33,594 bases of DNA from a virus. Within the stretch, counting starts at the first letter, position 1. Each line of letters starts with the position of its first letter. Positions 1 through 5,469 of this stretch are shown in pieces. The stretch spans positions 1 through 33,594 of IMG/VR virus record IMGVR_UViG_3300025598_000104, one strand, 5' to 3'. Both the position numbers and the translations under genes were made by a program. The notes under the pieces are model-generated. The model had not been told where the DNA came from, searched no databases, and was given only the letters and a program-made list of their open reading frames with translations.

Positions 1-152
1 CTTGAATGTGTTCATCCCGGGGCCACCGGGTACGCCAACGTTGTTGCCAACGGGTACATAATCTCCAAGGACACAAAGGGTTCCCTAGCAGTTGGGCCGC
101 CGGCTATTGCAGTTTTCTCGCATCTTTAATTATGCTTTCTGTTAGATTGTTT
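1..152. other. No convincing gene at left edge
   Basis: Short open frames exist on both strands but none has a good start, ribosome binding site and sensible length. On the minus strand an ATG at position 15 follows a G-rich stretch and could begin a gene that runs out of the window (first residues MNTFK), but only five codons are visible. A G/C-rich inverted repeat (CCCGG...CCGGG, about 16-30) suggests some RNA structure. Confidence 0.3.
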
Positions 153-226
153 TGGAGATGCCAGATGGAGTTGAACCATCCTAGAAAGTTTTGCAGACTT
201 CCACCTAACCGCTCGGACATGGCATC
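153..226 (-). tRNA. tRNA-Cys (GCA)
   Basis: Cloverleaf read on the minus strand: acceptor GATGCCA/TGGCATC, anticodon loop CTGCAAA giving GCA, T-loop TTCAACT, discriminator T, and CCA encoded. It is the last tRNA of the cluster in transcription order. Confidence 0.9.
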
Positions 227-236
227 ATAAAATAAT

Positions 237-310
237 TGGCGGGGGTGGAAGGAATCGAACCTCCACTAGCGGTTTTGGAGACCGCCGCACTGCCATTATA
301 CTACACCCCC
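237..310 (-). tRNA. tRNA-Trp (CCA)
   Basis: Acceptor GGGGGTG/CACCCCC, anticodon stem GCGGT/ACCGC with loop CTCCAAA giving CCA, T-loop TTCGATT, discriminator G, CCA encoded. Confidence 0.92.
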
Positions 311-317
311 AACTAAC

Positions 318-393
318 TGGTACCTGGTGACAGTCTCGAACTGCCGACATTCGCGGTGTAAGCACGACGCTCTACCAACTGAGCTAACCAGGC
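318..393 (-). tRNA. tRNA-Val (TAC)
   Basis: Acceptor GCCTGGT/ACCAGGT, D-arm GCTC/GAGC, anticodon loop CTTACAC giving TAC, T-loop TTCGAGA, discriminator A, CCA encoded. Confidence 0.92.
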
Positions 394-400
394 AAAAACT

Positions 401-474
401 TGGAGCGGAATACCAGAATCGAACTGGTGTCTAGACGTTGGCAACGTTTCGTTTTACCATTAAACTAATCCCGC
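401..474 (-). tRNA. tRNA-Gly (GCC)
   Basis: Acceptor GCGGGAT/ATTCCGC, loop TTGCCAA giving GCC, T-arm ACCAG/CTGGT with TTCGATT loop, CCA encoded. It is the first tRNA downstream of the sigma70 promoter at 485-513. Confidence 0.9.
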
Positions 475-484
475 ATTACTATCT

Positions 485-513
485 ATTATACTGTACTTAT
501 CATTCGTTGTCAA
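485..513 (-). promoter_or_regulatory. sigma70-type promoter inside tRNA cluster
   Basis: Minus strand: TTGACA, exactly 17 nt, TATAAT, followed by AGATA as in the two tandem promoters near 6820-6950. It lies between tRNA-Thr(GGT) and tRNA-Gly(GCC) and would drive the last four tRNAs (Gly, Val, Trp, Cys). Confidence 0.8.
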
Positions 514-514
514 G

Positions 515-588
515 TGGTGCTCTAGGAAAGAATCGAACTTTCTACGCAGTCTTACCAAGACTGTGTTATGCCATTTAACTACAAGAGC
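515..588 (-). tRNA. tRNA-Thr (GGT)
   Basis: Acceptor GCTCTTG/CTAGAGC (one T-T mismatch), anticodon stem CAGTC/GACTG with loop TTGGTAA giving GGT, T-loop TTCGATT, discriminator A, CCA encoded. Confidence 0.88.
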
Positions 589-589
589 T

Positions 590-667
590 TGGTACCCCCG
601 CTCCGAGTCGAACGGAGAAAACTTTTCCTTTTGAGAGAAATGACTTTGCCAATTTGTCTACGGGGGC
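590..667 (-). tRNA. tRNA-Leu-like (CAA) with short variable loop
   Basis: Acceptor GCCCCCG/CGGGGGT, anticodon stem TTTCT/GGAAA with loop CTCAAAA giving CAA (Leu), T-arm CTCCG/CGGAG, discriminator A, CCA encoded. The D-arm (GAC, AAATTGGCAAA, GTC) looks like that of phage tRNA-Leu, but the variable region is only about 6 nt (AGTTTT), whereas bacterial tRNA-Leu is class II with a long variable arm. The amino acid assignment is therefore less certain than the gene. Confidence 0.75.
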
Positions 668-671
668 AGGT

Positions 672-750
672 TGGTGGAAGGTCGTGGAATTGAACCACGT
701 TCTTATGCTCTTCAGGCATACGCTGAAATCACCAGACTAGCTCACCTTCC
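672..750 (-). tRNA. tRNA-Phe (GAA)
   Basis: Acceptor GGAAGGT/ACCTTCC, anticodon stem TATGC/GCATA with loop CTGAAGA giving GAA, T-arm CGTGG/CCACG, CCA encoded. The D-loop is longer than usual. The 5' 22 nt overlap the 3' end of the endonuclease gene ending at 729. Confidence 0.85.
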
Positions 751-1340
751 AATAACTTATAGTATTGTTCTTTTTCAACAATAACAATATTTTTATCTGG
801 GTACGTTTTCAAAACAATTTCCATCTTTTCTTTATCTCTTCCCCACCAATGCCCTTTAACTTCTAAAAATACATCGTATGTTGGCAGATAAAAATCGGGG
901 GTATAACAACGAACTTTGTTGTCCATTACATACTCTAACACATCTTTATTAGTTTTAAGTTTTTTCCACTCTATTCCCAACTCCTCAAACTTTAAAGCAA
1001 CATTTCTTTCCCAAGTACCTTGAACTTTTTGCCCTGCAACTTCGTACCATTTTGATCTACCACCTTTATTGTTAATAGATAATTTTTGGCTAATTTTTCG
1101 TTTAGTTTCTTCTGTATGTTTTTTTCCTTTAAATGTACCGGGCAATCCTACATTCCAAGGAACCTGAACGCCTGTTAGTCCTTTGTTCCATGCAGGTTTT
1201 CCTACTTGATGTCCGCCAAAAGATACTCCTGGATTTGTATGTGTTCTGTAGATATGTGAAGTGGTCGCCTGCCGGCTAGTAAACTCACGTTGGCATTCCT
1301 TACATACCCACGTATTGTTTAGTTGGTAATAGTTATTCAT
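729..1340 (-). CDS. Putative homing endonuclease: zinc finger, NUMOD3, PD-(D/E)XK-like nuclease
   Basis: A 203-aa protein starting at the ATG at 1340. Residues 13-34 form a C2H2-type finger (C-x2-C-x12-H-x4-H). Residues about 48-90 carry NUMOD3-like DNA-binding elements (PAWNKGLTG; KHTEETKRKIS). The C-terminal half has a nuclease-like pattern with E112 (TWERN), PDF at 148-150 and EVK at 160-162, as in restriction-like homing enzymes of T4-type phages. I infer that it cuts DNA to spread itself into tRNA clusters. An upstream in-frame GTG at 1409 would add 23 residues and overlap the preceding gene, but a T4 late box (TATAAATA, 1346-1353) sits directly before the ATG at 1340 and favours that start. 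Its stop lies inside tRNA-Phe. Confidence 0.75.
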   Translation of the reverse strand: MNNYYQLNNTWVCKECQREFTSRQATTSHIYRTHTNPGVSFGGHQVGKPAWNKGLTGVQVPWNVGLPGTFKGKKHTEETKRKISQKLSINNKGGRSKWYEVAGQKVQGTWERNVALKFEELGIEWKKLKTNKDVLEYVMDNKVRCYTPDFYLPTYDVFLEVKGHWWGRDKEKMEIVLKTYPDKNIVIVEKEQYYKLLEGELVW

Positions 1341-1345
1341 ACACT

Positions 1346-1353
1346 TATTTATA
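1346..1353 (-). promoter_or_regulatory. T4-type late promoter box TATAAATA
   Basis: Exact T4 late consensus on the minus strand, with only 5 nt (AGTGT) before the ATG of the endonuclease. With T4 spacing, transcription would start at or next to that ATG, giving a leaderless mRNA. Confidence 0.65.
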
Positions 1354-1392
1354 CCTAAGCGCACCGCTATGACCACATCAGCTAAAGTTGCA

Positions 1393-1824
1393 TTAGAAAT
1401 CACGAACACTCTTTAGTTCGGCAATTTCTTCTTCGTTGAGTTCTCTACGACGTTCAACGTGTCCACCGTAGTAGCCGTTGTGCGTGTTGCGTACTTCTAG
1501 GTCGATCCAGCCACGAGAGGTTTGAATACTCCAAAACGCATCTTCAATGACATCATACGAGTCCTTGTCCTCGTTGGCCACATCGCTCCAACCTTTGGTT
1601 TCTTCGCCCAGTACCTCGGTACCACGCAAGATATCAAACAAGTCGCCTGTGCCCAATGCGTTGGTGCAAGTCAAGTGGTTGAACCAAACATCGTTGCAAC
1701 ATTCCCCACTGGCATAGTAGCCTAGATACTCGCCTTCTATGGTCCTAAAAGCGATCACTGTTTTGTCATCGTTGACCAGTACATCATTGATACGCCGTCC
1801 AATTAAGTCTGTAAATGTTCCCAC
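1393..1824 (-). CDS. DUF7448-like phage protein
   Basis: A 143-aa soluble protein. It resembles the DUF7448 family of phage proteins: an N-terminal LIGRRINDV segment, a glycine/cysteine stretch (YYASGECCNDVWF) and a C-terminal part rich in charged residues (HVERRRELNEEE). The function of that family is unknown. The start is GTG at 1824, chosen because GGAG lies 6-7 nt upstream; an ATG four bases earlier is out of frame. It follows the 72-aa gene by 11 nt and probably shares its mRNA. It could be a moron carried within the tRNA cluster. Family assignment is from motif memory, not a search. Confidence 0.6.
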   Translation of the reverse strand: MGTFTDLIGRRINDVLVNDDKTVIAFRTIEGEYLGYYASGECCNDVWFNHLTCTNALGTGDLFDILRGTEVLGEETKGWSDVANEDKDSYDVIEDAFWSIQTSRGWIDLEVRNTHNGYYGGHVERRRELNEEEIAELKSVRDF

Positions 1825-1835
1825 GACATTCTCCG

Positions 1836-2054
1836 TTATATTACTGTTACTTTGTAAGTAGTACGGTGTGTCACTGTGTATTGTCCATACCCAATAGTGG
1901 CACCATCTACTCGCTCTAATTTAACCAGTCCCAATCGGGCCAGTCGTTCTGCTTTTGCTAGATCACGTCCGCCAGCAAGGCTAGCATATCTGCCGGTAGC
2001 GCCGTTACGCAAACGGTCGTGATCAAATGTAAAACTCATTGTGTCATTGCTCAT
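1836..2054 (-). CDS. Hypothetical small protein
   Basis: A 72-aa basic protein with a clear ribosome binding site (AGGAG, 8 nt before ATG at 2054). The sequence contains a run typical of a small alpha/beta domain (GRDLAKAERLARLGLVKLERV) and a C-terminal strand-rich segment. I do not recognise the family. It begins 28 nt downstream of the CCA end of tRNA-Met(CAT) and is followed by the DUF7448-like gene, so the pair forms a small cargo operon within the tRNA cluster. Confidence 0.6.
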   Translation of the reverse strand: MSNDTMSFTFDHDRLRNGATGRYASLAGGRDLAKAERLARLGLVKLERVDGATIGYGQYTVTHRTTYKVTVI

Positions 2055-2081
2055 AGGGTGCTCCTATATAGTTAATAAAAA

Positions 2082-2158
2082 TGGTGCGTCAAACAGGACT
2101 CGAACCTGTGACCCAGCGATTATGAGTCGCTTGCTCTAACCAACTGAGCTATCAACGC
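2082..2158 (-). tRNA. tRNA-Met or tRNA-Ile2 (CAT)
   Basis: Acceptor GCGTTGA/TTGACGC (two wobble pairs), D-arm GCTC/GAGC, anticodon stem AGCGA/TCGCT with loop CTCATAA giving CAT, T-loop TTCGAGT, discriminator A, CCA encoded. The anticodon stem resembles bacterial tRNA-Ile2, in which C34 becomes lysidine; elongator Met is the alternative. Confidence 0.88.
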
Positions 2159-2161
2159 ATA

Positions 2162-2863
2162 TTATGTTTGCTTTAGGATATGTTTAGCCCATTGATAATA
2201 ATGGCTAACTGCTCCAGGATATCCCATTGCCTTTAATGCTTTATTCATACTCTTAGTATTTGCATAATGCATTTTTAATTCTTCTTCTTTGCCTTCAAAA
2301 CTTTTAAATTTACCTTTTAAGATTTCTTGACATGTATAACTGCAAGTCTTTTTCTTAAAATGGTTTCTGAAGTCTTTTCCACAAACTGCACAATTTTGAT
2401 ATACGCTATCAAAATCATAAACTCTTCCTTCATGCCACCCGGTGGCAATAAACGTAGATAATTCAGATTTTTTAACTTTTTTATTTTCTTTTAAGATATC
2501 GTTAAATACCCAGACAGATCCAAATTGGCTATTACCTTTTCCGGATTGTGAAACACTCATTGCAACTGAATGTTTTTTTCTCAACCATTCATAAACTCTA
2601 TTCCCTATTCTATTATGACCTGTGCCACTAACAGTCATCATAACGGCCGCTTTCACAAGTTTATGATTACCCGGATTATTCTTAACTAGGCATAAATGTG
2701 CTATAAAATGTTCTCTAGCTGTTAGATTTACTAAATTATCAATACTATCATTACCACCTAAACATCTAGGAACAATGTGGTGCGATTCATAATATTCACC
2801 ATCTATTAAACATCGATCTCTAGCACGATCTATTAAATTTTCGTATATTTTCTTATAATCCAT
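2162..2863 (-). CDS. HNH homing endonuclease
   Basis: A 233-aa protein of the phage HNH homing type. The catalytic region is at residues 26-56: SHHIVPRCLGG with H28-H29, then N43 and the EHFIAH element, which together make the beta-beta-alpha metal fold. A cysteine-rich C-terminal part (CAVCGKDF, then CSYTC) looks like a zinc-binding DNA-recognition module. The gene sits between tRNA-Met(CAT) and tRNA-Arg(TCT), a usual insertion site. It has its own signals: a late box CATAAATA at 2893-2900 and an AGGAG ribosome binding site about 8 nt before the ATG at 2863. Its stop lies 3 nt from the tRNA downstream. Confidence 0.88.
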   Translation of the reverse strand: MDYKKIYENLIDRARDRCLIDGEYYESHHIVPRCLGGNDSIDNLVNLTAREHFIAHLCLVKNNPGNHKLVKAAVMMTVSGTGHNRIGNRVYEWLRKKHSVAMSVSQSGKGNSQFGSVWVFNDILKENKKVKKSELSTFIATGWHEGRVYDFDSVYQNCAVCGKDFRNHFKKKTCSYTCQEILKGKFKSFEGKEEELKMHYANTKSMNKALKAMGYPGAVSHYYQWAKHILKQT

Positions 2864-2892
2864 TACTTCTACTCCTAGTCTTTACATAGAAG

Positions 2893-2900
2893 TATTTATG
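2893..2900 (-). promoter_or_regulatory. Late promoter box CATAAATA
   Basis: T4-type late box 29 nt upstream of the HNH endonuclease ATG, with a proper AGGAG site between them. Confidence 0.65.
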
Positions 2901-2905
2901 ATAAA

Positions 2906-2982
2906 TGGTACCACTGGCGAGATTCAAACTCACATCGTACGCTTTAGAAGAGCGGTGCCTTATTCAGTTAGACTACAGTGGT
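2906..2982 (-). tRNA. tRNA-Arg (TCT)
   Basis: Acceptor ACCACTG/CAGTGGT, anticodon loop CTTCTAA giving TCT with inner stem CGCT/AGCG, T-loop TTTGAAT, discriminator A, CCA encoded. The outermost anticodon-stem pair is a mismatch. Confidence 0.85.
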
Positions 2983-2984
2983 GT

Positions 2985-3070
2985 TGGTGCAAGTACCCGG
3001 AATCGAACCGGGACGAGTCAAACTCGGCAGATTTTAAGTCTGCTGCGGCTACCGATTACGCCATACTTGC
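2985..3070 (-). tRNA. tRNA-Leu (TAA), class II
   Basis: Acceptor GCAAGTA/TACTTGC, anticodon stem GCAGA/TCTGC with loop CTTAAAA giving TAA, long variable arm (CGAG...CTCG), T-arm CCCGG/CCGGG, discriminator A, CCA encoded. The 5' 15 nt overlap the end of the radical SAM gene. Confidence 0.92.
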
Positions 3071-4126
3071 GAAGCCTATAAAAAATACATCGTTGTATTT
3101 TTCTTTGAGTCGATTAAAAGTATCAATTGTTGATTGGTACTGTTGGTGTGCGTTATCAAGCACATCGTGTGCTAAAAATTCTTGCTCGGTGAAAGTTCCC
3201 CAATTGGCCAACTTACAGTATTCAACTCGATCAGCGTCGTGTTGTTTGCAATAATCATAAAATTGTTCGATCTCGTTGCAATTTGTTTGTTGCGTTACTG
3301 ATCTAATATAATACTGAAACCCTAGCTCGCGTTTTTTCTTTGAAAAAAACTCTAAGCTACTTTCCATATCTTCAAATTTACCACCTCGTCTCAATAGTTC
3401 ATAGCTTTGTTTGGTACAACTATCTATGGTAACTGTGATACGATGTATATTCTTTTCTAAATGTTGGATCCTAGACCATCTACGTTCGGCCAATAACCCG
3501 TTTGTTTGTAGACTTAATCTAATGTTAGGGTATCGATCAATGGGCAATTTTTCCAACAAACCCAGTAACAGTGAACTAGCAAATACTTCAGCAGTTGCGC
3601 TCATGTACAAGGTAATTTCTTTATCGCTGGAGCCAGGAAAAATATGTTGAACTAAATTATCTAATAGCTCTTGATTTTGTCGTTGTTGTGCTTCTGTTTC
3701 TCGAATTATGCTTTTTCTACAAGATGGACAAGAAAGGTTACAGGTCATGTCACCACTTATCCATATCTCAGATGGTATTGTAAAATTTGCAGGATCAAGT
3801 AAATTTTTTAATAATTGATCTTCTTGCGTTACTGTAATTAATCCTGTGTCTGAATTAAGCAATACTCCGCATCTGGTTTCGTCACAGTATCTAAAATTAC
3901 CATCAACAATAGATTGTCTTATTGTTGTGGATCTTGCATTAACTAAAATATCTTGTAAGGAATTTTCATAAATGTTGCCAACTGTGGATAGCATCCAATC
4001 AGTACACATACATATACGAACATCACCTTCAATTGATATTGCTACAGTATTAAAAGGGATCGTGCAAATTTTGCCCGATAAATCTTTGTCACCATAAATC
4101 TTTAATGGCCAAACTATTCTTTTCAT
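3056..4126 (-). CDS. Radical SAM protein with N-terminal cysteine cluster
   Basis: A 356-aa protein. The radical SAM motif CNLSCPSC is at residues 129-136 (Cys129, 133, 136 would bind the 4Fe-4S cluster that splits S-adenosylmethionine). Ahead of it, cysteines 21, 39, 41, 81 and 86 (CTIPFNTVAIS, RICMC) resemble a SPASM/twitch-type auxiliary cluster site, here N-terminal to the core. SATAEVFAS at about 173 occupies the place of the usual GGEP-type motif. The substrate is unknown; SPASM enzymes often modify peptides, but phage members are uncharacterised. It is inserted among tRNAs, and its stop lies inside tRNA-Leu(TAA). A late-like box (ATTAAATA) is 4 nt before the ATG and no Shine-Dalgarno is seen. 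Confidence 0.82.
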   Translation of the reverse strand: MKRIVWPLKIYGDKDLSGKICTIPFNTVAISIEGDVRICMCTDWMLSTVGNIYENSLQDILVNARSTTIRQSIVDGNFRYCDETRCGVLLNSDTGLITVTQEDQLLKNLLDPANFTIPSEIWISGDMTCNLSCPSCRKSIIRETEAQQRQNQELLDNLVQHIFPGSSDKEITLYMSATAEVFASSLLLGLLEKLPIDRYPNIRLSLQTNGLLAERRWSRIQHLEKNIHRITVTIDSCTKQSYELLRRGGKFEDMESSLEFFSKKKRELGFQYYIRSVTQQTNCNEIEQFYDYCKQHDADRVEYCKLANWGTFTEQEFLAHDVLDNAHQQYQSTIDTFNRLKEKYNDVFFIGFASMA

Positions 4127-4138
4127 ACTATATTTAAT

Positions 4139-4216
4139 TGGTCGGAGTACAAGGATTCGAACCTTGGACCCTCTGCTCCCAAAGCAGATGCGCTAGCCAG
4201 ACTGCGCTATACTCCG
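4139..4216 (-). tRNA. tRNA-Pro (TGG)
   Basis: Acceptor CGGAGTA/TACTCCG, anticodon stem TCTGC/GCAGA with loop TTTGGGA giving TGG, T-loop TTCGAAT, discriminator A, CCA encoded. The 5' 10 nt overlap the end of the membrane-protein gene. Confidence 0.93.
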
Positions 4217-4455
4217 TTATTCTTTTTAATGAATCGCATACCTATATAAGTGCCGGCTCCGGCACCCAGTAAACTTGATATCAGTGTCCAATGGTTCTCG
4301 GTGTAGTTGATCACTGCTATACTAGCAGTAAATGTAACTACCATACTCCAAAAGGTTGCACGCCATATTTTATGATCTGTTACGGCTTTAACATAATAGA
4401 TATAAAGTATGTCGGTTGCAAATACTAATAAAAAAGTTTCTAAGTATGTCCACAT
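4207..4455 (-). CDS. Small membrane protein
   Basis: An 82-aa protein that is mostly hydrophobic, with three likely membrane segments (about residues 3-22, 33-50 and 57-76, the last glycine-rich: LLGAGAGTYIG) and a positively charged tail. I infer an inner-membrane location in the host; the family and function are not recognised. The ATG at 4455 lies 7 nt beyond the CCA end of tRNA-Thr(TGT), with no Shine-Dalgarno visible, so it may be translated after tRNA processing or from a minor start. Its stop codon (TAG) falls inside tRNA-Pro, so RNase P maturation of that tRNA would cut the message at its end. Confidence 0.65.
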   Translation of the reverse strand: MWTYLETFLLVFATDILYIYYVKAVTDHKIWRATFWSMVVTFTASIAVINYTENHWTLISSLLGAGAGTYIGMRFIKKNNGV

Positions 4456-4462
4456 TGTTGTT

Positions 4463-4536
4463 TGGTGCCCCCAGACGGAATCGAACTGCCAATAGATGAT
4501 TACAAATCAACTGTTATACCATTTAACTATAGGGGC
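4463..4536 (-). tRNA. tRNA-Thr (TGT)
   Basis: Acceptor GCCCCTA/TGGGGGC, loop TTTGTAA giving TGT, T-loop TTCGATT, discriminator A, CCA encoded. The anticodon and T stems each have one mismatch. Confidence 0.85.
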
Positions 4537-4541
4537 AAATT

Positions 4542-4616
4542 TGGCTCCAAAGGGTGGGTTCGAACCACCGACCAATTGATTAACAGTCAACTGCTCTACC
4601 ACTGAGCTACTTCGGA
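4542..4616 (-). tRNA. tRNA-Asn (GTT)
   Basis: Acceptor TCCGAAG/CTTTGGA, D-arm GCTC/GAGC, loop CTGTTAA giving GTT, T-arm GGTGG/CCACC, discriminator G, CCA encoded. Confidence 0.93.
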
Positions 4617-4624
4617 ATTGTGTT

Positions 4625-4653
4625 ATTATATATGACAACTCATTTGTTGTCAA
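4625..4653 (-). promoter_or_regulatory. sigma70-type promoter, perfect consensus
   Basis: Minus strand: TTGACA, 17 nt, TATAAT, between tRNA-Ile(GAT) and tRNA-Asn(GTT). It would drive Asn, Thr, the membrane protein, Pro and onward. Confidence 0.8.
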
Positions 4654-4661
4654 ATTAAATT

Positions 4662-4735
4662 TGGTACCCCCGGGAGGTAACGCTCCTCCAACTCCGCGTT
4701 ATCAGCACGGTGTTATACTTTTTAACTAAAGGGGC
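4662..4735 (-). tRNA. tRNA-Ile (GAT), T-loop degenerate
   Basis: Anticodon stem CCGTG/CGCGG with loop CTGATAA giving GAT; discriminator A and CCA encoded. The acceptor GCCCCTT/CGGGGGT has one mismatch and two wobbles. The T-stem GGAGG/CCTCC is perfect, but its loop is AGCGTTA instead of the near-universal TTCRANT. Either a divergent functional tRNA or a decaying gene. Confidence 0.65.
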
Positions 4736-4743
4736 AATAAATA
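4736..4743 (+). promoter_or_regulatory. Late promoter box AATAAATA (+ strand)
   Basis: Late box starting directly after the 5' end of tRNA-Ile on the opposite strand, 4 nt before the ATG at 4748; a leaderless arrangement. Confidence 0.6.
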
Positions 4744-4747
4744 CTGT

Positions 4748-4948
4748 ATGGAAGATGTCTACGACGAGTATCGAGTACTCTACAAATTTAGTAAACAACC
4801 TTATCAACAACGGATGTTTAACTGTGTTCCAGCGGAGTTTGTGCTGGATCCACACCCTCCACAGGATAAAGATTTTCGGGAAACTAATCTAAAGAGGACT
4901 ACACCGCCACTTCCCGGTGTAGAAGATCAGTCGTTGTCTCGAAAGTGA
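4748..4948 (+). CDS. Hypothetical 66-aa protein, opposite to the tRNA cluster
   Basis: A 66-aa hydrophilic protein (starts MEDVYDEYRVLYKF; proline-rich middle PHPPQDKDF). It is the only plus-strand gene in the tRNA cluster. Support comes from the exact late box 4 nt before its ATG, as seen before other genes here. There is no Shine-Dalgarno. An 8-bp perfect stem (4899-4906 with 4915-4922) lies inside its 3' part, and more hairpins follow, so an alternative is that this whole stretch is structured RNA. Family not recognised. Confidence 0.5.
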   Translation: MEDVYDEYRVLYKFSKQPYQQRMFNCVPAEFVLDPHPPQDKDFRETNLKRTTPPLPGVEDQSLSRK

Positions 4949-5044
4949 GAGTTTATACTACCCGCAGTCTACTGCCGTGTCACACCAGCCGCCTGGTGCT
5001 AAGACTGTCAGGGACTCAATCACTCCGTCTATCCCGAAACTGAG
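4949..5044. other. Structured non-coding stretch
   Basis: Nested inverted repeats: CAGTCT at 4965-4970 pairs with AGACTG at 5002-5007, enclosing CACCAG/CTGGTG (4983-4988 with 4993-4998, loop CCGC). The octamer ACTACCCG at 4957-4964 recurs at 6571-6578 in the other structured stretch. No ORF or tRNA is seen. The transcribed strand is uncertain. Confidence 0.45.
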
Positions 5045-5117
5045 TGGTAATAGTTGGACTCGAACCAACGATAGGCGGCGTATGAAGCCGCTGCATTAGC
5101 CACTATGCTATATTACC
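5045..5117 (-). tRNA. tRNA-Met (CAT), CCA not encoded
   Basis: Acceptor GGTAATA/TATTACC, anticodon stem GCGGC/GCCGC with loop TTCATAC giving CAT, T-arm GTTGG/CCAAC with TTCGAGT loop, discriminator A. The genomic 3' flank is CTC, so CCA must be added by the host enzyme. Ile2 (lysidine) is an alternative identity. Confidence 0.85.
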
Positions 5118-5185
5118 ATATAAAAACACACTCGGCTAAATTTACTTTCGTACCGGATGCCTTAATGAATGTGTTTTTATATGGT
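5115..5185. repeat. 16-bp perfect inverted repeat between two tRNAs
   Basis: ACCATATAAAAACACA at 5115-5130 and its exact reverse complement at 5170-5185, with a 39-nt spacer. The left arm overlaps the 5' end of tRNA-Met and the right arm overlaps the CCA end of the class II tRNA. The minus-strand RNA would form a long hairpin joining the two tRNAs, possibly an RNase III site. Confidence 0.75.
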
Positions 5186-5269
5186 GAGACAGGTGGGAAT
5201 CGAACCCACACGGAGAAATTTCTCGCCAGATTAAAAGTCTGGAGCCGCAACCTATTCGGCGTCTGTCCC
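5182..5269 (-). tRNA. Class II tRNA with anticodon TTT (Lys codons)
   Basis: Acceptor GGGACAG/CTGTCTC, D-stem GCCG/CGGC, anticodon stem CCAGA/TCTGG with loop CTTTTAA giving TTT, a 16-nt variable region with its own stem (GAGA/TCTC), T-arm GTGGG/CCCAC, discriminator A, CCA encoded. Lys tRNAs are class I; the long arm, and the similarity of loop and variable arm to tRNA-Leu(TAA) at 2985-3070, suggest derivation from tRNA-Leu. Charging identity is unresolved. Confidence 0.8.
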
Positions 5270-5274
5270 ATATT

Positions 5275-5350
5275 TGGTCCCTCCGGGCAGACTTGAACTG
5301 CCAACCAGCGGATTAAGAGTCCGTTGCGCTACCAATTGCGCCACAGAGGG
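5275..5350 (-). tRNA. tRNA-Lys (CTT)
   Basis: Acceptor CCCTCTG/CGGAGGG, inner anticodon stem CGGA/TCCG with loop CTCTTAA giving CTT, T-arm GGCAG/CTGCC, discriminator A, CCA encoded. Ordinary class I shape. Confidence 0.92.
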
Positions 5351-5384
5351 TTGGTGTATTAAATTGTCTTTAATGTGCCAACCC
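5348..5384 (-). other. Hairpin at 5' side of tRNA-Lys
   Basis: GGGTTGG (5348-5354) pairs with CCAACCC (5378-5384), and an inner ATTAAA/TTTAAT pair strengthens it. It begins inside the tRNA-Lys 5' end, so it could compete with folding or guide processing. Confidence 0.4.
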
Positions 5385-5408
5385 TAGACCAAATACGGGA
5401 TCTAGAGC

Positions 5409-5430
5409 GACACTACTGTTTAGCAGTGTC
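5409..5430 (-). other. 9-bp hairpin over a seven-codon ORF
   Basis: GACACTACT/AGCAGTGTC forms a stem with a 4-nt loop. On the minus strand the same bases carry a mini-ORF (MKDTAKQ, ATG at 5436) with an upstream AAGGAAAA. No T-run follows, so it is not an obvious terminator. It could be a leader peptide with a stem, or chance. Confidence 0.3.
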
Positions 5431-5469
5431 TTTCATAGTGTTTTCCTTTTAACGACTAACAAACTCGGG

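Noticed and set aside
5113-5304. Minus-strand 63-aa frame across two tRNAs
   Set aside because: Fully contained in tRNA genes and the 16-bp repeat; no ribosome site.
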